Counted from the stretch's first letter, positions 8,870 to 19,443 are shown. The stretch is DNA of 64,000 nucleotides from Paenibacillus sp. FSL M7-0420 (GCF_038002345.1 NZ_JBBOCJ010000001.1:5146001-5210000), one strand, 5' to 3'. Notes: a model not told the origin generated them from the letters alone. A program made the numbers and translations.

Positions 8870-9500
8870 TGCTGGTCAACGTGTATCCGTTTACTTTGTT
8901 TATAAATTAATAATACCTAGCCGGACATGACAGATACATGATAAATACAAAGCATCGATAACAATTTGATAACCACAATATTTTTGGGCATAGCATTACG
9001 TTGGCGCTTGGATGGACGCTCCGCGAACGAAACGTTGTTACAATCGCTGTTGTCCCCAGATTTTTATTTATTCTCCTTAGCGGTGAAAATCCGGGGACAA
9101 AGGCGACCGCTGCCGCTTCTCCACAATCGTTCCGTTCTCTCCGCTGTTTGAGCGGGAGGCAATTCGAGTTAATTCCAGCTGCGCCGCCCCCAAACGAGGT
9201 TTGGGCCGCCTATTACAAAATTAGTTGGAAAAACGTATCTTAATTTAGCCGATTTGGAGCATTTGAGGAAATTAGGTGGATTTATGCTATTTATTTTCGA
9301 GGAAATCTGCTTTTTGTTCTGATCCCGGCGTAACAAGTGCCTTTTTTCCAACTACTGTCTGGCCGGGTCTATTCCGCGCGCGAACAAGTGCCCAAAATCC
9401 AACTATTTCCTGACGTAGAAGCCGGACTTCGTGGGCAATGCAGACAAAACAGTTGTCCAACCTGGGCATCGCAGACAAAACAGTCCCCAAAAGTAGACAT
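8870..9500. other. Gene-free stretch with degenerate short repeats
   Basis: About 700 bases between the permease gene start and the xylanase 3' end hold no convincing gene. Two imperfect units starting AACAAGTGCC and ending TCCAACTA begin at 9332 and 9383, 51 nt apart. GCAGACAAAACAGT occurs twice near 9437-9482. The part next to 8870 must carry the promoter of the importer operon, but I cannot place it with confidence. Confidence 0.5.
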
Positions 9501-9503
9501 CGC

Positions 9504-9543
9504 AAAAAGCAGCTGTTCTCCCTTATCGGGAGAACAGCTGCTC
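9504..9543 (-). terminator. Strong terminator after the xylanase gene
   Basis: On the minus strand AGCAGCTGTTCTCCC pairs perfectly with its complement around a six-base loop (about 16 bp) and runs into a T tract. Confidence 0.93.
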
Positions 9544-9574
9544 AAATCAATGCTATAGACTCGCGGATACTACT

Positions 9575-12500
9575 CTACGGATTGAGGCTGATTATCCGGT
9601 ACACTACCACGGCAGCCTGCTCCTTGGTCATCTGGGCCTTCGGCAGGAAGTTGCCGTTCTGCGCGCCTTGGATGACTCCTGCAGCCCGCAGCTTCTCGAT
9701 AGCGCCTGAAGCTTCCGCGCTCAGCTGGTTCAGATCCTTGAAGCTGTGAATAACAGCGGAATCGCCCTTCAGCTTGATCTGCTCCAGCTGGACGAGCCGG
9801 TTCAGCATGACCGCCATTTCCTGACGGCTGAGTGCATCGCTCGGACTGTAGAGCCCGTCTGCTCTACCTTTTACAATGCCTAAGGCTCCAGCAATGTGGA
9901 TAGCCTCGGCATATGGGGATTCCATGCTGACATCCTTGAAGACAGGTGCGGTTGTAGCAGCCTGAAGGTCAAACGCATCGACCAGCAGCTGGGCAAATTC
10001 CGCCCGGTTCATCAATACCCCCGACTCATAGGAAGCCTCTGCTCCCAGAGGAAGGATTCCCCTTGCAGCCAAAGCTTCAACACTCTCGGCAGCCCATTTG
10101 CTGCCCTTGTGATCCGTTAGCTTCACCGTGGCAATCCCATATTGTCCAAGCTCCTTGGTCTTGAAGGAGACATAGCCTGTAGCCGGATCATATTGACGTT
10201 CCTTCACAATTGCAAGCTTACCATTCTCCAGCACCTGATAGACCGCAAGCTGGTGTGCCCGCTCGCCTGACTTAAGTTCATAAGGCAGCAGCAGGGTAAG
10301 CGCAGCAGCGTCCACCGCTGTGTTCTTGGTTCCATGGATAGCAAGCGAGAAGTCCAGTACAGCTGCTCCGTTCAAGCGGGTCTTCACCGCTGCCGGCCAT
10401 CCGTCCTGGGCCACACGCTTTACTTGAAGCTGTAGAACATCCCCGGCCTGTGTATCCTGCAATTTCAGCAGTTGGGTGTTCAGGCTCAGAACCGCCCCGA
10501 AGCCGCTCTCAATCTGAATCTCCTTAATCTTCGGCTGTGCGGCCAGACTCTGAAGCGGAAGCCCGAGCTGTAGCATTTCGGCTCCTGCCGCAGGTTTAAC
10601 GGCGATCTTCAGAATGCCGCTGTCCAGTGACTGAAGCACGGCCTGGCGGACGGCCTCCGGTGAGAGATCCACATTCAGGATGCCGGCCTGATCCGGGGAA
10701 AGCTGAACGGTAAGTTTGCCATCCGTGAAGTTCACTGCTGCCGGAGCAGATGCCTTCACGGGTGGTAACGAGCCGGACGATGGATACGAAGAAGTCCCAT
10801 CTGTAGGGGTTGGCGGTGCCGCCTCAGGTGCCACAAAGGTCAAAATCCCGAAATTGGAGGTATCCCGCCACGTATCCTCTCCCCTGTCATTCCATTTACT
10901 TGTACTGCGGGTGCCGTCGCCCCGGTCATCATTGATCTGGAGATCAAGCCCGATGGAGCTTCCCTCCGCCCCCTTGATCGTGCCGAAATTAATTTTGGCT
11001 TCCACACGATACCCGGTGTCCGTATGGACCACCGCGCTGGTCAATCTGCTGTCCGAGGCGCCTCCGCCAAAGGACGCTACATTATAAATGTTAATCCGGT
11101 ATTGACCGTCATCCCCCTCATAATAAGGGGTTCTGCTGAAATTCTCATCGATGAAGATCTCCACGGAGTCCTGGTCCCATGGATTCGCGGCATCCGCCTT
11201 CAGCACGGCATCCTTCACATCTACGATCAGGTAGAGGCTGTCCTCCATCCACATTGATCTGGCTTCTGCGGTGGTGCTGTATGGAGCGGAAGTCAATTTG
11301 ACTTCAAATGGCTTCGCCTTCTCCCACTGCGCATCCATCTGTCCGTCGATCTTCACCTGACCCTTCGGCGCTTCCGCCGAATTAGGCATTGCAGAGAGCC
11401 GGAGAACCCCATAATGGCTGGTATCCGTATCCTGGGAGCTGCTTCTGTCATTCCAGTAGGCAGGAACAGAGCCCGGAGCACCGGCATCGCTGACACGGAC
11501 ATCGAGACCCAGTTCCACGCCTGCGGCACCCTTGACCGTTACGAGCGGAATTCTCGCTTCAATGATATAACCGCCCTCACGTTCTGTGCTGGTGAAGCTG
11601 ATTCCTGCTGTCCCGGAGCCCGAACGCAACAAGCTGATCTTGCGGTCATCCGGCTGATATGCCGTAGTCTTGCCATTGTTCTCATCCAGGAAAAGCTCAA
11701 CCTTGTCTTCCCCGTTCACACTTGCATCGGTAACGTCTGCCTTCACATACAGGTTATCTGTATCCCAGAGCGTATGAACCTTGGCAGTTAAGGTGCTGCC
11801 CTGTTCCAGCGGAATCCCTGCTGTTTTGCTCCACAGGGCTTTCCCGGCTGCGCCTGCCTGAGGCGTACCCTCAAGCGCAACAGCTACATTGTGAATGGCC
11901 GGCAGCTTGGAAGGGTCCGCCGCCCCCCAGAAAGCAGGCTTCGCCTTCAGCTGCTCATCGAACAACATGGCATGGTTGTTGTAGCTTTTCTCATCCTGCA
12001 CTCCCCAGATAGAGACCGAGGAGATCGTGTCCTTGTACTTCTTGTAGAGCTCGAACAGATCATTATAGCGTTTGCCCTGCCGGGCAGCGATATCTGCAGG
12101 CAGCGGAGCAGAAGGGCTAATGCCCGAATCAACATCCAGCTCGGTGATCTGAATGTCCAGCCCAAGCTGGGAGAACTGCTGGATCGTCTTTTCAATCTCC
12201 GGTATAGATGGGGAGAACAGCCCGTGATGAGATTGGAGGCCAACGCCGTCAATCAGATTTTTCGCCTTGAGCGTCTTCAGCAGCTTGTAGATATGCTCAC
12301 GCTTTTCCGGTACCTCGGTGTAATAATCATTGTAATAGAGCTTCGCTTCCGGGTCCGCCGCACGGGCGAATTCAAATGCCTTCTCGATATAGTCCGGACC
12401 AATCAGGTTATACCAGGGGGACAGTCTCATCCCGTCCGGGCCGCCGCCATTGTCAGCAATCGCTTCGTTCACTACATCCCAGGCATAGATTTTGCCCTTA

Positions 12501-13909
12501 TAGCGGTGCATAACCGTCTCGATATAGCTCTGTAGGCGCGTAAGCAGCAGCTCTCTGCTGGCCGGCTGGCCGTCAGGGCCCGTGAACATCCATTCGGCAG
12601 CATCCACATGCCACAGCAGTGCGTGTCCGCGAAGTCCCATACCGTTCGCCTGGGCAAAATCCACATATTTATCCGCCCCGTCGAACACATAAGTGCCCTC
12701 GGAAGGAGCAAGGAATTTGGGCTTCATTTCATAGGTGGCTGTGATGCTGTTGAAATGCTTCTTCAGCAATTCCCCGTAGACCCCTTCCATTTGCCAAGAG
12801 TACGCAGCAGCACCAATGGCGAAATCGTTCGCATAGATGTCTTTTAGCGCAGGGATATCCTGTTCAATACTCATCTCAGGCGCAGGTTCAATCACCACAT
12901 CATCTACATAAAAAGATAACGTATCCACAGTCTCCTCTGTAATATAAGGAGTCTCCACGAACAGGTTCACCTCAGACGGCTGGTCGCTGTACTGGAAATT
13001 CCCCTTCAGCAGATGCCATTGATCCCACTGATCGGCCTTAATGTTAACCTTATCAATCGCATTCCAGCTCTCGGAGCCGGCCTTCTTATACACCGTCATT
13101 TGCAGGCTTTTGTCGGCCTCCGGCTTCTCCTTCAGACGGACATACAGCGAGAACTGGTAGCTCTTGCCCGGCCGCAGATGCTCCTTCACACTCAGGCTTG
13201 GCCCATGGAAGCTGCGCTCTCTTCCTTCGACCAGCATACTGTTAGTTCCGGTATTGGCAGTATCCTGGCTCACGAACAGTGACTCCGGTCCAATCCGGTT
13301 CCTCCAGCCCTGAAGCGTTCCGTCTTCAAAATCCGTACGCAGCCCTTCCTCTCCCTCCGGGACTTCAACCGCTGCGGCGGTAATCTTGATATCATCCACG
13401 TAGAATGCGGTTCCTGCTGCGGCTTCTGCATAAATCTCCGTGAAGCCTACCTTATCGCCTGTAATAAAAGTACCTTCCAGATACGTCCATTCCCCGGACC
13501 CCTTCGCTCCGCTAAGTTCCGCTACAAGCGTCCAGTCCTCTTTTTCGCCGATTTTGGTATGTACCGTGAATTTGACCGGCGCCGGAGATTTCACCCACGC
13601 TCCCAACGCGTAGGCTGTGTTCGGAGTCATATGATCCGTCAGAACCTGATTAGGCCCCTCCCAATCCTTGGTCCGTCCATCTACGTACAGACTGTAGGAG
13701 CCTCCATGATAGACCTCCTTCGTTACTGTAAGCTGTTCGTCGCCTTTCTTGGTCCAGCCCTGTGCAGTGCCGTCCTCAAAGTCCGAAGCAAGAACAACTG
13801 CCGTGCCTCCCTCAGCCGCAGCATAGACCGGTGTCCGCATAGGCAGCACCGAAGCTGCCAGGACGACCAGCGCCAGCGTGAGGCTCATCATTCGTTTACG
13901 CTTGAGCAT
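9575..13909 (-). CDS. Secreted modular GH10 xylanase with CBM22, CBM9 and SLH domains
   Basis: Cell-surface endo-1,4-beta-xylanase, about 1444 aa. Order: signal peptide (cleavage near PVYAAAEG); two CBM22-type modules (about 40-335), each ending FYVDDIKI or FYVDDVVI; GH10 catalytic domain (about 340-695) with acid/base Glu near 482 in WDVVNEAI and nucleophile Glu near 590 in ITELDVD; two CBM9-type modules (about 700-1065); a Pro/Ser linker and an unassigned beta-rich region; three SLH repeats (about 1275-1444) that should bind the cell wall. A longer frame opens at 13933, but AGGAGG lies inside it, 7 nt before the ATG at 13907-13909, so I use that start. It probably supplies xylo-oligosaccharides to the neighbouring importers. 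A cre-like site lies just upstream. Confidence 0.95.
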   Translation of the reverse strand: MLKRKRMMSLTLALVVLAASVLPMRTPVYAAAEGGTAVVLASDFEDGTAQGWTKKGDEQLTVTKEVYHGGSYSLYVDGRTKDWEGPNQVLTDHMTPNTAYALGAWVKSPAPVKFTVHTKIGEKEDWTLVAELSGAKGSGEWTYLEGTFITGDKVGFTEIYAEAAAGTAFYVDDIKITAAAVEVPEGEEGLRTDFEDGTLQGWRNRIGPESLFVSQDTANTGTNSMLVEGRERSFHGPSLSVKEHLRPGKSYQFSLYVRLKEKPEADKSLQMTVYKKAGSESWNAIDKVNIKADQWDQWHLLKGNFQYSDQPSEVNLFVETPYITEETVDTLSFYVDDVVIEPAPEMSIEQDIPALKDIYANDFAIGAAAYSWQMEGVYGELLKKHFNSITATYEMKPKFLAPSEGTYVFDGADKYVDFAQANGMGLRGHALLWHVDAAEWMFTGPDGQPASRELLLTRLQSYIETVMHRYKGKIYAWDVVNEAIADNGGGPDGMRLSPWYNLIGPDYIEKAFEFARAADPEAKLYYNDYYTEVPEKREHIYKLLKTLKAKNLIDGVGLQSHHGLFSPSIPEIEKTIQQFSQLGLDIQITELDVDSGISPSAPLPADIAARQGKRYNDLFELYKKYKDTISSVSIWGVQDEKSYNNHAMLFDEQLKAKPAFWGAADPSKLPAIHNVAVALEGTPQAGAAGKALWSKTAGIPLEQGSTLTAKVHTLWDTDNLYVKADVTDASVNGEDKVELFLDENNGKTTAYQPDDRKISLLRSGSGTAGISFTSTEREGGYIIEARIPLVTVKGAAGVELGLDVRVSDAGAPGSVPAYWNDRSSSQDTDTSHYGVLRLSAMPNSAEAPKGQVKIDGQMDAQWEKAKPFEVKLTSAPYSTTAEARSMWMEDSLYLIVDVKDAVLKADAANPWDQDSVEIFIDENFSRTPYYEGDDGQYRINIYNVASFGGGASDSRLTSAVVHTDTGYRVEAKINFGTIKGAEGSSIGLDLQINDDRGDGTRSTSKWNDRGEDTWRDTSNFGILTFVAPEAAPPTPTDGTSSYPSSGSLPPVKASAPAAVNFTDGKLTVQLSPDQAGILNVDLSPEAVRQAVLQSLDSGILKIAVKPAAGAEMLQLGLPLQSLAAQPKIKEIQIESGFGAVLSLNTQLLKLQDTQAGDVLQLQVKRVAQDGWPAAVKTRLNGAAVLDFSLAIHGTKNTAVDAAALTLLLPYELKSGERAHQLAVYQVLENGKLAIVKERQYDPATGYVSFKTKELGQYGIATVKLTDHKGSKWAAESVEALAARGILPLGAEASYESGVLMNRAEFAQLLVDAFDLQAATTAPVFKDVSMESPYAEAIHIAGALGIVKGRADGLYSPSDALSRQEMAVMLNRLVQLEQIKLKGDSAVIHSFKDLNQLSAEASGAIEKLRAAGVIQGAQNGNFLPKAQMTKEQAAVVVYRIISLNP

Positions 13910-13934
13910 CTGTACCCTCCTAAGAATCATCATT

Positions 13935-13975
13935 ATAAAGCGCTTACAGAATGAATTATAGCCGATTGGAAATCG
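13935..13975 (-). promoter_or_regulatory. Xylanase promoter with CcpA cre-like site
   Basis: On the minus strand TTGTAA and TATAAT are 16 nt apart. Just downstream, TGTAAGCGCTTTAT (about 13935-13949) fits the catabolite-responsive element consensus at 13 of 14 positions. A weaker match, TGTAAACGATTTCC, overlaps the -35. Catabolite repression by CcpA is inferred. Confidence 0.6.
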
Positions 13976-14139
13976 TTTACAAATAACAATTTGATAGGAT
14001 TGATAACAAAATGATAAGCAGGGCAGGGGAATTGCAGACCACTAGCGGAACCTGTAACTATGCTACTCCCGCCACAGGTGCACCCAGAGCCACAGCAGCA
14101 TTCACACCAGACCCCCGCCCGTTTTTCCCCAGCACATTG

Positions 14140-14268
14140 TGTGTAATCGGTTTTTCGATTACATTTCGACCGCACGGCACCATCCGGCGCAATGTAATCG
14201 GTTTTTCGATTACATTTGGACCGGACACCTCCACCCGGCGCAATGTGATCGGTTTTTCGATTACATTC
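14140..14268. repeat. Palindrome array 2: three units at exact 51-nt spacing
   Basis: Three copies of the same 20-nt palindrome as at 1406-1732 start at 14143, 14194 and 14245. The third has one arm base changed (GTGATCG/CGATTAC). The spacers are GC-rich but unlike those of array 1, so the palindrome and the period are the conserved features. It lies in the 450-base gap between the GH95 3' end and the xylanase start, again between minus-strand genes. Confidence 0.9.
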
Positions 14269-14364
14269 GCCCCGCGCACCTACCCAAACAACGCAAAAAC
14301 AGCACACTCCACAATCTGAAGCGTGCTGCAATTTGCATAACTATTATTCACTCCGCGTTATCTG

Positions 14365-16734
14365 CTAAGCAAACCGTACACTAACGCGTTCCCCCGTCTG
14401 CATCTCAATACTCACCAGACCGTCCGAATCCGGCTCTACCCGTTGCCGTTCTTCTCCGCGCGTAATCTCCAGAGGGCGTTCTGCCAGCATCGGACAGACT
14501 CCCCCAAGATGAGCGGTCACCTCCGCTTGCCCGAGAACGCCAGCGCTCCAGGTCAGGTTCACTTCATAGCCGCCGCGTGCCCGTAGCCCCTTCACTCTTC
14601 CTTCGCTCCAGCTTGAAGGCAGGGCGGGCAGAAGCTCCAGATACCCCTGGTGGGATTGCAGCAGCATCTCGGCAATTCCGGCCGTAGCCGCGAAGTTCCC
14701 GTCAATCTGGAACGGCGGATGGGCGTCGAACAGGTTCGGGTAGACACCGCCGCGTTCATTGTTGACAGCCTCCGGCTGAACCAGCGTCAGCAGGTTGGAG
14801 ATTAGCTGCTTGGCGCGGTCACCCTGTCTGAATCTGGCCCATAGTCCGATTTTCCAGCCCAGGCTCCAGCCGGTTCCGCCGTCCCCGCGAATCTCAAGCG
14901 AGGTTCTGGCGGCTTCATACAGCTCGGGAACCAGCTTCTCCGTTACCGATCTGCCGGGGTAGACCCCGACCAGATGGGAGACATGGCGGTGATGAACATC
15001 CTCATCCTCCATATCCGCCGACCATTCCTGAAGCCGCCCTCCGGCACCAATCTGCAACGGCAGCAGCCGCGCGCGGGCGGCCTCCAGCTCAGCCGCAAAT
15101 TCGCCGTCCAGCTCAAGCAATCCGGCAGCAAGGCTGCAGTTCGTGAACAGCTCCGCGATCAGCGACAGATCCATGGTTGCCGCTTCGCTGACGGCATACT
15201 TCTTGCCGCCGTCTACGATTTTGTGCTCAGGAGAAGTGGATGGTGAGGTAATCAGGTACCCGTCCGGGTTCTCGATCAGCCAATCCAGGCAGAACAAGGC
15301 CGCTTCCTTCATTACCGGATACGCAGTCTCCCGCAGATAGGACAGATCGCCGCTGTACGCATAATGCTCCCACAGATGCTGGGTGAGCCATACCCCGCCC
15401 ATCGCCCAGGATGCCCAGACCGGATCTCCGTCACCGTAGCCGCCAACGGGAGCCGACTGCGCCCAGAGATCGGCGTTATGATGGGCTACCCAGCCGCGTG
15501 CGCCATAGTTAATCCGGGCCGTCTCACTGCCGTTGACCGCCAGCCTCTGGGTATAGTCAATCAGCGGCTGGTGCAGCTCGGACAGATTGCAGACCTCTGC
15601 CGGCCAATAATTCATCTCCGCATTGATATTCAGCGTGTAATTGCTGCTCCATGGCGCCCGGGTATCCTGATTCCAGATGCCCTGGAGGTTCGCCGGCTGT
15701 GTGCCGGGACGGGAGCTGGCAATTAGCAGATAACGGCCGTAATGGAACAGAAGCTCCACCAGACCAGGATCGTTACTGCCGTAGGCGGCAATTCTCTGAT
15801 CCGTCGGCATGCCCTCAGGAGCTAGGCTCTCTCCAAGATGCAGCTCTACCCGGTCAAACAGCTCCCGGTGATCGGCAACATGACGGTCCCGCAGCCCGGC
15901 ATAAGGCTCATCGATGATGCGCTGTACCGCTTCTGCAGTCTGCTGCCGCACATCATAATCCGCCTTCACTGTGCCCGATTCCGCATCGAACGAGGTTGCC
16001 GCACTGAAGTATAGAACCGCTTCCGTTGCGCCGGTAACTTGGATACCGTCAGCAGTAGCTTCCAGACGGCCTCCAGTCTGGACCGCAGCCAGACGGCCGT
16101 GGAACTCCAGACTCCGGGGGGACTCTCCACCGTAACGGACCGGCTGATCGACTTCATAATAATTCGGTGCCACATATTCAGGAGCATGTCCGGTAATCGT
16201 GTAGTGCTCCCCGTCTGCTTCCGAACGGTGGCGGAGCGGACTGTCCAGCTTCGCCCGGAAGCTGAGCCGGTTCTCCTCGCTGGCCGTTAAGCGGACAATG
16301 ATCGCCTGGTCCGGGTGAGAGGAGAAGACCTCCCGGGTATACCGGACACCGCCGATCACATAGGAGACGGTACCAACACCCGTGGACAAGTCCAGCTTCC
16401 GGCTATACTCCCCGTCTATGGTCTGCCCGTGCTCCATCGTAAGCAGCAGATCCCCCAGCGGCAGGTAGGACTGGGCGTAGGGGCCCATCATTTTTTTGCA
16501 GAGCTCATCTGCTTCTTCATTCCTGCCTTCCGCAATCAGCGCCCTTACCTCAGGGAGAACCTCGCGGGCCTCCGGATTATTCCAGTCTGTCTTGTACCCG
16601 GACCACAGCGTGTCCTCGTTCAGAGCCAGACGCTCCTTCTCAATGCCGCCAAAAATCATAGCCCCCAGCCGTCCGTTCCCGACTGGAAGCGCCTCCACCC
16701 AAAAAGTGGCAGGGGTATTAAATGAAATATTCAT
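14365..16734 (-). CDS. GH95 family glycosidase (alpha-L-fucosidase/galactosidase type)
   Basis: Probable inverting alpha-1,2-L-fucosidase or related alpha-L-galactosidase, 789 aa, the usual GH95 length. The N-terminus [20 protein letters not shown] is typical. The catalytic region carries NLQGIWNQD, then [15 protein letters not shown] with the Asn pair of the GH95 active site, and later [18 protein letters not shown] and [15 protein letters not shown]. There is no signal peptide, so it should act on imported oligosaccharides. I moved the start to 16734 because GGAGG sits 11 nt upstream; the earlier ATG at 16752 is the ribosome binding site itself. It lies 94 nt after the unknown lyase-like gene and probably shares its operon. 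Confidence 0.88.
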   Translation of the reverse strand: MNISFNTPATFWVEALPVGNGRLGAMIFGGIEKERLALNEDTLWSGYKTDWNNPEAREVLPEVRALIAEGRNEEADELCKKMMGPYAQSYLPLGDLLLTMEHGQTIDGEYSRKLDLSTGVGTVSYVIGGVRYTREVFSSHPDQAIIVRLTASEENRLSFRAKLDSPLRHRSEADGEHYTITGHAPEYVAPNYYEVDQPVRYGGESPRSLEFHGRLAAVQTGGRLEATADGIQVTGATEAVLYFSAATSFDAESGTVKADYDVRQQTAEAVQRIIDEPYAGLRDRHVADHRELFDRVELHLGESLAPEGMPTDQRIAAYGSNDPGLVELLFHYGRYLLIASSRPGTQPANLQGIWNQDTRAPWSSNYTLNINAEMNYWPAEVCNLSELHQPLIDYTQRLAVNGSETARINYGARGWVAHHNADLWAQSAPVGGYGDGDPVWASWAMGGVWLTQHLWEHYAYSGDLSYLRETAYPVMKEAALFCLDWLIENPDGYLITSPSTSPEHKIVDGGKKYAVSEAATMDLSLIAELFTNCSLAAGLLELDGEFAAELEAARARLLPLQIGAGGRLQEWSADMEDEDVHHRHVSHLVGVYPGRSVTEKLVPELYEAARTSLEIRGDGGTGWSLGWKIGLWARFRQGDRAKQLISNLLTLVQPEAVNNERGGVYPNLFDAHPPFQIDGNFAATAGIAEMLLQSHQGYLELLPALPSSWSEGRVKGLRARGGYEVNLTWSAGVLGQAEVTAHLGGVCPMLAERPLEITRGEERQRVEPDSDGLVSIEMQTGERVSVRFA

Positions 16735-16828
16735 TGCGCAGCTTACCTCCATACACCGTAATTTCTAATCTGGCTGAACCCTTAATTCCTGATAAGTCCT
16801 GATAACCCTTTCATTATATAGGCATCTG

Positions 16829-18562
16829 TCAGGAAAGACGAATCCGCAGGCTATATTCCAGAGGAGTGATGAGTGTTACGATGACTTTCTGGCAGCCTTC
16901 GGGATAGCTCATCCCCCGGATATCGGCCAGGTGATGCTCATGACAGCCCTGCTCAAGCTCCATCCAGTCCTCCCCTGTGCTATAGCGGAGTGTTCCGGCG
17001 GTCCAGAAGGAAGCCTCGCTCATCCCCGGTACCGGCGTCAGCGCGGAGCCTTCAAGTCTGCCCTCGCTGCCGAAGAGCAGGACGATCTGGGTCAGCACAT
17101 CTGCCGGAGACGGCGCTGAGAAGTGCAGATCCCAGCCACCTTCCCACTCGCTTACCTTCACGCAGACACTGCTCGTCTGGTTATGGGTAAGCGGCCGCTC
17201 GCCATGAGGCAGCAGATACCACGGGCTGGTAGGCAGGCCGGTCCGGGATGGCAGCTTGTCCGCAGGAATCGTGCCGTAATACCCCTTTCCGGCTACAGAC
17301 TCCAGACGATAGCCGCCTGAAATCTCCGTCAGTGTATCCATCGTAATCAGTCCCGGCTCGAAGCTAGAAGCCAGCTGAACTCCCAGCATCCTTGCCCGCC
17401 CATGCCGCAGCGAGAACAGCGAGGAAGCCTCGGTCATCACGCTTACACTGGTATTCCCGCTGCGCACCCGGGCTACCGGAGCGCCGAATTCCGTATGCTG
17501 CTTGCTGTGGCGGACAGGCCCGCCGTAGCCGCCCTGCCCGATTCGGCCAATCAGCTCCTGACGCCCCCACGCACCATTAATTACCTTGCGGTAGCTGTCC
17601 GGCAATTCTCCCGGCGCGACTGAAGCCGCCTGCATCTGCGGATAGAGCAGGAACCCCAGCATAATCTGATTGGGCAGAGAACCCGGATGGATAACCGAGC
17701 GGCCTGCCAGCTCCGCGAGAGCCGCGAATTCCGGGTCTCGGTCATGCTCAGCCATCAGCTGATAGCACAGATAATAGTCAGCCAGCGAGTAGACGCTGCC
17801 GAAATCCTGCCGCCCCGAGTAATCGGTGACCACCTCACCATCCGGGTGAACCAGATATTTCATCATCCGCAGATTCAGGCGCACAGGCTCCAGCAGCTCA
17901 GGACGGTTCAGATCCTGCGCGGCGTAATAGAGCATAATGTCACTGACCGTATTGTAGATTCCGTTACTCCGCTCCGTCCATTCGCCGTCCGGCGTAATGT
18001 CCATCCCCTCCTGAAGCCATTCTCCGGCTCTTGCCTGCAGCTCCTCCAGGGCAAAGATCCGGTATAAAGACCCCAGCGCGGCAGTCAGCACCCAGCGGTG
18101 ATTCGGGGTATGCACACCCCCGGTAAGCATTGCCGGAATCGTACGCTCCAGGAAGACTCTAATCTGATTCGTCACCGGCTTCAGCGGCGGCCAGCTCTGC
18201 CGCTCCAGCAGCGTAAGGATATTGGCTAATCCGACTACCACGAACGCCGTATCCGGCGGGGAATGATAATTCGTCCAGCCCGGCGAGATTGTACCGTCCT
18301 CATGCTGGAACCGCTGCATGAATACCATCCCCTCCTGCAGCTGGTCCAGGAGGACCAGATCCCGGTAGTATCGGGACTGCGGATTCACCAGCGCACCCGC
18401 CCAGGCCGCCAGACACTGGGCTGTGCCTGTGTGATTCGGCCAGGCTACGCCGCTCAGCGGATCACGCACGCCCCCGGAGTACCGGCTCTCCCGGTCAGTT
18501 ATTTGCTGCTCCATGGATTCCTCTGTCCATTTGTCATTAATGATCGTTATCTTCTTGAACAT
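16829..18562 (-). CDS. Unrecognised protein, lyase-like (alpha-barrel plus beta-sandwich) layout
   Basis: I do not recognise the family securely. The 577-aa protein has an N-terminal helical half with repeated Trp/Tyr-rich helices (DPLSGVAWPNHTGTAQCLAAWAG; WTNYHSPPDTAF; NHRWVLTAALGSLYRIF; WTERSNGIYNTVSDIMLYYAA) and a C-terminal beta-rich half. This is the layout of heparinase II/III and other (alpha/alpha) barrel polysaccharide lyases, or of a related glycosidase. No signal peptide is seen, so it is probably cytoplasmic. The start is the ATG at 18560-18562, preceded by AGGGTGAG; a frame open to 18829 overlaps the permease gene. It overlaps nothing and follows the permease stop by 8 nt, so it belongs to that importer operon. 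Confidence 0.65.
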   Translation of the reverse strand: MFKKITIINDKWTEESMEQQITDRESRYSGGVRDPLSGVAWPNHTGTAQCLAAWAGALVNPQSRYYRDLVLLDQLQEGMVFMQRFQHEDGTISPGWTNYHSPPDTAFVVVGLANILTLLERQSWPPLKPVTNQIRVFLERTIPAMLTGGVHTPNHRWVLTAALGSLYRIFALEELQARAGEWLQEGMDITPDGEWTERSNGIYNTVSDIMLYYAAQDLNRPELLEPVRLNLRMMKYLVHPDGEVVTDYSGRQDFGSVYSLADYYLCYQLMAEHDRDPEFAALAELAGRSVIHPGSLPNQIMLGFLLYPQMQAASVAPGELPDSYRKVINGAWGRQELIGRIGQGGYGGPVRHSKQHTEFGAPVARVRSGNTSVSVMTEASSLFSLRHGRARMLGVQLASSFEPGLITMDTLTEISGGYRLESVAGKGYYGTIPADKLPSRTGLPTSPWYLLPHGERPLTHNQTSSVCVKVSEWEGGWDLHFSAPSPADVLTQIVLLFGSEGRLEGSALTPVPGMSEASFWTAGTLRYSTGEDWMELEQGCHEHHLADIRGMSYPEGCQKVIVTLITPLEYSLRIRLS

Positions 18563-18570
18563 CTGTCTGC

Positions 18571-19443
18571 TCACCCTTTCACCGCCCCGGTCATTACCCC
18601 CGAGACGAAGTATCTTTGCAGCCATGGATAGACGAGCAGAATAGGCACTGTGGCGAACATTACAGTAGCCGCCTTCAGACTCTCCGGCACAACCGTGCTG
18701 ACCGCGTTCCCCTCCATTCTCATCAGATCGGATACCTGGCTGTTCTGGATCATATGATAGAGCTTCAACTGGAGCGGATACAGCTCCGGCTTCGTGATAT
18801 ACATCAGCGTGTCCTGGAATCCGTTCCATCTGCCGACGGCATAGAACAGACTTAAGGTAGCAAGCACGGGCGTGGATAACGGCAGAATGATACGGATCAG
18901 CGTCCCGAATTGGCTGCTGCCGTCAATCTCAGCAGATTCCTTGAGCGCGTCAGGAATACCCGCCAGAAAAGAAATCAGGATAATCATATAGAAGGGGCTG
19001 ATCAGCCCGGGCAGCACCAGCGCCCAGATCGTATTCAGCAAATGCAGCTCACGTGTCAGAATATATTCTGGAATAATACCGCCGCTGAAGAACATGGTGA
19101 CGACAATGAGGAACATGAAGATTTTACGGCCTTTCAGATCCTTCTTCGACAGGGCATAGCCCGCCGCAACCGTCATCATCATGCACAGCGCTGTGAACAG
19201 CACCGTCAGGAATATGGTGAAGACCAGTGAGCGGATCATAGCGGCATCACTGAACACTTTTTTATACGCCTCAATATTGAAATCCATAGGGAACAGAGTG
19301 ATTCTGCCCGAAGCAATCGGGACCGTTCCGCTGAAGGATACCGCGAGGATATGCACGAATGGAATCAGACATGCCAGTACCGATAAGGTTAAGCAGATCA
19401 CAATCCATGTGTCAAACGCCTTGTTAGCTGCTCTTTCATTCAT
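18571..19443 (-). CDS. ABC sugar permease (LplC-like), second importer
   Basis: Inner-membrane permease, 290 aa, about six helices. The EAA loop reads ALKESAEIDGSSQFGTLIR near residue 185, and the C-terminus QRYFVSGVMTGAVKG is family-typical. The ATG at 19441-19443 has GGGAG 8 nt upstream and is preferred to the GTG at 19452. It follows the LplB-like permease by 27 nt. The imported sugar is unknown; co-transcribed GH95 and lyase-like genes suggest a fucosylated or acidic plant oligosaccharide. Confidence 0.9.
   Translation of the reverse strand: MNERAANKAFDTWIVICLTLSVLACLIPFVHILAVSFSGTVPIASGRITLFPMDFNIEAYKKVFSDAAMIRSLVFTIFLTVLFTALCMMMTVAAGYALSKKDLKGRKIFMFLIVVTMFFSGGIIPEYILTRELHLLNTIWALVLPGLISPFYMIILISFLAGIPDALKESAEIDGSSQFGTLIRIILPLSTPVLATLSLFYAVGRWNGFQDTLMYITKPELYPLQLKLYHMIQNSQVSDLMRMEGNAVSTVVPESLKAATVMFATVPILLVYPWLQRYFVSGVMTGAVKG

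Noticed and set aside
8861-8885. cre site upstream of the first importer operon
   Set aside because: The best match has two mismatches at defined positions and its placement is uncertain, so I do not call it.
8870-9500. Mobile element between importer and xylanase genes
   Set aside because: No transposase, terminal repeats or target duplication could be found.
14058-14331. ORFs of 73 and 132 codons across array 2
   Set aside because: They have the same cause as in array 1.
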